From the NCBI RefSeq assembly GCF_042453785.1, contig NC_091673.1:4533501-4597500 (forward strand): 64,000 nt of DNA. The letters are read 5' to 3'. The stretch is from Malus domestica. Its lineage: Eukaryota > Streptophyta > Magnoliopsida > Rosales > Rosaceae. Shown in pieces: positions 58,761 to 64,000 of the stretch. Position numbers and translations under genes: made by a program. The notes below the pieces were generated by a model. The model ran no database searches. It saw only the letters and a program-made list of their open reading frames with translations, and was not told the origin of the DNA. Position 1 is the first letter of the stretch, and each line of letters opens with the position of its first letter.

Positions 58761-60159
58761 AGGAAATAATGAAATAAAAAATATTAAAGCAATTCATGCA
58801 TATAAATATATTTAAAATGTCTAAGTCGCTGTGATTCAAATAATATCTTTTGCACGCAATTGTTTATTAAATATTATTTCTCAATTTTTAAATACTTAAA
58901 GAGGTGCGTAGTGTTAGTTATAAAAAAAATATCTCGCACACGCATAATAATGTAATTTAATTAGTTGTCAAATTATCATTTTTTTAACAAACGATGTAAT
59001 ATACGCTAAGGGGAGGGAGTGGGTTTGGCCTCACAATGAGCTAGCAATCAATGGTTTATTAAATATTATTTTTTCTAATCCTAATGTAAATTCAATAAAA
59101 TGTAGATGAAAATTGAAATATCGCTTTTATTAACATGGATTCAGCTGCTTTAATTAGTTAAATGACCGCTTTTATTAGATGTATTTATTATTCATTTCCA
59201 TCTACATTAATAAATACATTTAAAACATGTAAATCATGCGTAACACGCCGTGATTCAAAAAATTGTCTTCTACATGCGTGTGAGCGTGTGCATGGAAGCT
59301 AGTTATTTTAATTTAAGTTATAATGACTGAGTTTATTTATTAGTAATAATATTCTGAGGTTATGTTGTCAACCCTGAGTAGCTTGTGAAATGATACACTA
59401 CGAGACATGTATTTCAATACCCACAAAAGTTTCTCGGATTTTAGATACAGATTGGAGTGCAACTTTCGCGTATCAGATCCGATTTTGAAATGCGTTGTCT
59501 GTTTCTATTTGTGTTTCTTTCATCTGGGTTTTATAATTTAATGGTTCTGTGTGGAAAAATCTCTCAGAAAACAAAAAACTCAAAAGGAAAATCGGATAGA
59601 AGCCAAATGGTTTTTGAACAAAGAACAATAAGCCAAACAATTGCATGTGCAGCAGCTGCAACTTGGCGCCATTAAAGGACTCAACGAGTCTCTTTCACCA
59701 GACAATGAGCACATATCTTAAAAATCCACGAAGTTAAATAAGTTGGTTAAACCGTGCCAAGAATATTACTTTTACCTCAATCAAGTAAATCGATGGATAT
59801 TTTAAATTATTCTGATTTACGACGAAAAAGATTAAAACTTGGTTGTAAATGACAAACTATTAGAGCAAGTTCATCCTTAAAAAAATAAGTCAACATCCAG
59901 CCTATTTAATCCACTCAGTGAACATTAATAGACGTCCATGAATAGTAATAAGCCAAATGCATCTTCATCCTTAACAAAAAATAACATAGTCAATTTTATT
60001 AAAATATTATTATTTTTTATTATAAAATAATAATTTTATTTTTAATTTCTGACTTTATAAAAAAATATTATTAATTTTTTATATTTTTATAAAATATTAT
60101 TATAAATTACACCCAGCAATGTATACACTTGACACACCCCTATACATACAATAACACCA
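58761..60159. other. AT-rich intergenic DNA
   Basis: No gene. Related phrases (CTGTGATTCAAA/CCGTGATTCAAA with a following TGCAYGC) recur near 58830 and 59250, suggesting repeated fragments of one element. Bases 59985-60110 are extremely A+T-rich. Confidence 0.4.
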
Positions 60160-60538
60160 CGGTTGCCGCCACCTCTAGCATGACCGCCAGCTCAACCCGC
60201 GACGCCAAGCCCACCGTCCTCGTCTCAGAGAAGCCCAGCAAGCCCGGAATCAACCTCCTAAAGCAGTTCACTGACTGCTCCTCTGCACTAAGATCTCGCT
60301 TTGTGACGCATTGATCATGCGTAGCAAGACCAAGGTCACCTGCGAGGTGTTTGAGTCCTCTGGCGAGAGGTTGAAGGTTGTGGGAAGAGTTGGCGTCGAC
60401 ATCGACAACGTGGATTTGGCTGTGGCGACTGAGTTCGGGTGCTTGGTGGTGAACGCCTCCATGACCAACACCGTTGCAGTCGCCGAGCACGGGATTGCTC
60501 ACGTCAAATGGCCCGACTGTTGGATCTGTCGATTCTAG
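60160..60538 (+). pseudogene. D-3-phosphoglycerate dehydrogenase N-terminal fragment
   Basis: Reads as the start of the plastid enzyme of serine synthesis after its transit peptide: AKPTVLVSEKPSKPGINLLKQFTDCS in one frame, then CTKISLCDALIMRSKTKVTCEVFESSGERLKVVGRVGVDIDNVDLAVATEFGCLVVNA in another. Between them about a dozen residues are missing and the frame shifts. It stops after AEHGIA, before the NAD-binding GxGxxG and catalytic residues, so it has no activity. No intron interrupts the piece. Confidence 0.82.
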
Positions 60539-60914
60539 GCCGGTTTCTTGCCTAGCTTGGGCTGGGGTGGTGTGATTTGGCTAGGTGCCGTCCTGTTTTG
60601 GGTGCTAGGTGATGGGCAATCCACTCTCGGTGGACTTGCTCTCAAGGCAACATTAGATACACGTATATGTCAAACAATAGGATGAATGTAAAGAAAGGAG
60701 TCTCGTATTAGAGAAAAATTAAACTTTGCAAAGACTTATAAGGAGTTGAGATACTCTCACTATATTGTCAATTCTCATGTACATTTATAACTGAATAATA
60801 CACTTGTTACAATGTTGAGCTACCACTATGAGGTTATTCACATATGTGATCCAAATTTATCACAAATATACGAACATCTAGGGCAACCAGCAGTTCCAAG
60901 AGAAGGAAGATCCA
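60539..60914. other. Spacer between two relics
   Basis: No gene recognised. A GC-richer stretch at 60540-60650 may be retroelement-derived, but I cannot place it. Confidence 0.3.
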
Positions 60915-61200
60915 GCAGGCGAGATCGGTTTTTTCGGTTCAAACTGTTGATGCTATACTACCAGAGCTGATCATCGGCTTTACGAAACAAGACGCGGAAC
61001 GAGTAGACTTCTCCCATGACGACGTCCTGGTAAACCATGTCCAATTGGGCATGGTCGGTAGAGTGATGATGGACAATGACAGCAAAGTCAACATTCTTCA
61101 ATTTTTCATGATCCAAAAGATGGCCTTCAAGAGCACAATCAGACCTCGGAAGGGGGTCTTGACCGGGTTCAATGGCAAGTTGAACATGAGTATCCTTCAT
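60915..61200 (+). mobile_element. Ty3/gypsy retrotransposon relic
   Basis: A short stretch resembles the gag-protease junction of plant Ty3/gypsy polyproteins (IIGFTKQDAERVDFSHDDVLV followed by a degenerate protease-like VMMDNDSKVNIL). No LTR or other domain was found alongside. Broken and old. Confidence 0.5.
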
Positions 61201-61916
61201 AAACTCATCTCATTTATGATTAAACTTGCCTCAAATTGCCAATTTTCTTTTTATATTAGTGAATAGTACACATGACACTGAAGCCGTACAACAAAAAGAA
61301 TAGAGTAAAAAAAAATTTAAAAAAAACTTATGAAGTTAATAAACATGGTTACTGCTGCTACCACGAATTACGTACATGACCTAAATTTTCTACGTGTAAT
61401 TTGGACACTAGTTAGATGATTGAAAGCACTAATGCCGAGAATCACGGTCTTATTAAGATCTCGCCAAATCAAGTTGGAATCGAGTGGTTATCGTTTTCCA
61501 TGCAATCTTATCTTATTAAATATAAATCAGGATTCAAGATCTGTGTTTAGTTTATGTGATTAACAAGCACCATTAATTAAATATCAGAAGCCAATATAAT
61601 TTTACTTGTACAAGGTTTCATATTTGATTCATATAGATGACGAGTTCAATATCTAATTACAATTAGATCACGTTGTTAATTACCCACGCCCTCCATTTCA
61701 AGTTGATTTTTGTTGTAGTGAAAACACAACAATCTAAAACAATACCTGCGTCCATCTTAAGTGTGCACTTTCTTGTTCAATCAGTTACGATTAAGAAAAT
61801 CTCTCTGTAATTCTTTTGTCTAATGTTTAGTAAACACCCCTAAATGAACCCTATGTTCGATCAACTTGGTGAAGTTTGTTTTGTAAAAAAAAAAAAAACC
61901 ACTAACGTACACCTTC
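61201..61916. other. AT-rich spacer
   Basis: No gene or clear repeat seen. The last five bases (CCTTC) are the target-site duplication of the next element. Confidence 0.4.
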
Positions 61917-62553
61917 TGTCACATCATGGCCCGAGTCCATCACATCTCTGGCCCGTTCCACTACCATAGCACGATATTGTCCGCTTTGGACTAACCATTC
62001 CCTCAAGGTTTTGTTTTTGGGAACTCACGAGCAACTTCCCAGTGACTCACCTATCCTGGAAGTGCTATGGCCTCCTTCTCGTTTAACTTCAGAGTTCCTA
62101 CGGAACCCGAAGCTAATGAGCTCCCAAAAGGCCTCGCGCTAGGTAGGGATGAAAATATACATTTAAGGATCACTCCCCTAGGCGATGTGGGATGTTACAA
62201 TCGACCCCCCTTATGGGCCCGACGTATTCGTCGGCACACTTCAGGCTAGAGATTGGCTCTGATACCATTTTGTCACATCCCGGCCCGGGTCCAGAACATC
62301 ATGGGCCCGTTCCACCACCGTAGCATGATATTGTCCGCTTTGGGCTTACCATTTCCTCACAGTTTTGTTTTTGGGAATTCACGAGCAACTTCCCAGTGGA
62401 TCACTCATCTTGTGAGTGCTCTGGCCTCCTTCTCGCTTAACTTCGGAGTTCATACGTAACCCAAAGTCAGTGAGCTCCCAAAAGGCCTCGTGCTAGGTAG
62501 GGATGAGAATATACATTTAAGGATCACTTCCCTGAACGATGTGGGTTGTTTCA
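61917..62553 (-). mobile_element. Cassandra TRIM retrotransposon with 5S rRNA-like LTRs
   Basis: A 637-bp element: two 283-bp LTRs (61917-62199 and 62271-62553) around a 71-bp interior, with 5-base target duplication CCTTC on both sides. Read on the minus strand, the LTR is followed by a primer site TGGTATCAGAGC (62267-62256), and a G-rich purine tract precedes the other LTR (near 62205-62214). Each LTR contains a 5S rRNA-like segment (about 62027-62106 and 62381-62461), recognisable from AACTTCGGAGTT, CCTTCTCGCTTAACTTC and CAACTTCCCAGTG-TCAC on the + strand. It encodes no protein, as is normal for TRIMs. The two LTRs differ by roughly 10-15%, so it is several million years old. Confidence 0.92.
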
Positions 62554-63492
62554 CCTTCTTCATTAAGTTGTTATTAACGAATATTCATAGTTATTTTTTC
62601 TTTTATATAAAAAGGAGACCTCGAGGGACAATCGACCTTTATATATTTTAAGATAAATCACCCATCTTATTTCAAATAAATCTCTAAACTACGATTTAAA
62701 TAAAAATGCTTTGTTCTACTTATAATATTTGTACGATTCATATTTTGAGAGGCAAAAGATAGTACACTCTTGAAGTGGATGCAAGTAAAGAAAACAAATA
62801 AGGGGAAAATTCGAAATAGCTTCAATTTTATAGGCTTACTTTTGAAATATGTCTAATTTTTAGTGACTTTTGACTTTTGAAATATGTCTAATTTTTAGTT
62901 ACTTTGGACTCATATCAAAAGACTCCATAGTGGGATTTTAATAAGATGGAGGTCTCCCTTTCCATCTAATCCATCAAGTTTAGAATTCGGGTTATTAAAA
63001 TTTGATTAAAAAGCTACCGTTATTATAACTTTTAAAAGGATTTCTTATTTGTAATCGTTGGATCAAATTTTAACGGTTTAGATCACAAATTTAGTGGATT
63101 AAATGAAAAGTGAACCGGATAGAATCCCTTTCCGTCTTGTTCAACTAGAAGACACCTAAGCTGCTAAAAATGTCATCACCCATGTGCTTCTCCGAGTGTA
63201 CGTGGACCTTTTGCTTTCTTTTTCTGATTTTCTTACTGTTATGATTTGATAGAATCATCTGCAGTAACCCAACATACTTGAAAACGAACGGACGACTACA
63301 GTAATTTGAAATTATATATGATATGTAACGTTATCACCGTTATATAGCGTGTCCAGTTATATAACATCTCAATAATCAATTGTTTGTTCATTTTTTCCGC
63401 ATACATAGTAATGCTTAATAACAATTAACTCGTTTTATGTAAATTATTCTTTCAATATTTACAAAGTATAAACTGACGATGATTTTTTTATT
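62554..63492. other. Intergenic DNA
   Basis: No gene. Bases 62900-63150 resemble 11640-11850 in phrasing (GGTTATTAAAATTTGAT, CGTTGGATCAAATTTTAACGG, GAACCGGATAGAATCC), probably a second copy of one MITE-like family. Confidence 0.4.
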
Positions 63493-63643
63493 AAGAAAAC
63501 TAATGAAAATATCTTGAAAACTTTGAGTTTTAACGATAATGATAAAATAAAGGGTAAAGTGAATAATAACATGATTGATTTTTTAGTATAAAAATGTAAT
63601 TTTTCATTAAAATGAACAGTAGCGAGAACTTTTCTTTAAAGTT
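63493..63643. mobile_element. MITE, AAGGGAACTTTAACG family (copy B)
   Basis: Reverse-oriented relative of 40441-40596: begins AAGAAAACTAATGAAAATAT and ends AGAACTTTTCTTTAAAGTTC, with the internal AAATAAAGGGTAAAGTGAAT that mirrors copy A. Confidence 0.7.
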
Positions 63644-63779
63644 CATTTTTTATTTTGTTACAGAAGAGATGCCATTTAACGAAAAAGGATGAAATACTCA
63701 TGGATTCATGAGTAAAAAATGCTCATTCAATTCGTTTACCAGAAAAGATTTGGGAATTGAATTCCTCCCTTCCTGCCCC

Positions 63780-64000
63780 AGGTCCTAATAAACGGCTATG
63801 TAATTAAAGCTTCTTTAACTGTGTGAGATGTGTGTCTCAATGTGTGCCATTGCAGAGAAAGGGAGAACAAGAGAGACAGAGACACAACACATCTCTCTCA
63901 CTCTCTCCCCTCCCCCTCCCCCTTCCCCTCCCTCTCTTTTCTGATTGAGACAGCAAGTTCAAGATAAAATCTCCCTGCAAATTTTTATTCATGCACATTT
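63780..64000 (+). promoter_or_regulatory. Possible 5' leader of a gene beyond the window
   Basis: The stretch 63890-63945 is a dense CT tract (CTCTCTCACTCTCTCCCCTC...), the composition of many plant leaders and core promoters. No ATG-started frame of note follows inside the window, so any gene begins further right. Strand is inferred from the pyrimidine-rich sense. Confidence 0.3.

Noticed and set aside
61958-62110. Functional 5S rRNA gene
   Set aside because: Similarity is partial and lies within both LTRs of a TRIM; it is the Cassandra 5S-derived region, not a 5S gene.

Overview
The window is nuclear DNA from a flowering plant. Genes have GT-AG introns, 5'-UTR introns and plant-only families (NAC, CYP704, CASP, PsbQ-like). 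The intergenic DNA is AT-rich and full of small transposons. Several repeats (a Cassandra TRIM, a MITE opening GGGGTGTG, a MITE opening AAGGGAACTTTAACG) look like those I associate with Rosaceae, so an apple- or pear-like genome is my best guess; that is inference, not proof.

Layout. 1-3021: gene-poor, one SINE. 3022-8403: a TPR/SET methyltransferase (+), a small duplicated relic, and exocyst subunit SEC15 (-). 8404-14026: intergenic, ending in a NAC promoter. 14027-30345, the gene-rich core: a NAP-type NAC factor (+), CYP704B1-type P450 (+), Mpo1-like dioxygenase (-), PsbQ-like protein (+), a DUF295 relic, a damaged CASP-like gene (-) and an endosulfine/ARPP19 protein (+), with a hAT-like element, a MITE and a Ty3/gypsy relic between them. 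30741-38446: a decayed UbiE-type methyltransferase whose third intron holds about 6 kb of nested repeats (two LINE tails around a 4.5-kb block with ~65-bp tandem repeats and a coiled-coil ORF). 38447-44648: a RING-finger gene. 44649-64000: mostly repeats, with a young Ty1/copia element with both LTRs, a phosphoglycerate dehydrogenase fragment, a Ty3/gypsy relic, a Cassandra TRIM, MITEs, and a CT-rich stretch at the right edge that may be the 5' leader of a gene beyond the window.

How the genes relate. The order NAC(NAP) - CYP704B1 - endosulfine-like - UbiE-type methyltransferase matches, from memory, Arabidopsis At1g69490 - At1g69500 - At1g69510 - At1g69520/23/26, so this is probably an orthologous block enlarged by local insertions. 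The genes serve unrelated jobs (senescence, pollen wall lipid, fatty-acid alpha-oxidation, chloroplast, cell cycle/PP2A, secretion). I see no operon-like pathway cluster and no CRISPR, tRNA or rRNA gene; the only rRNA-like sequence is the 5S-derived part of the Cassandra LTRs.
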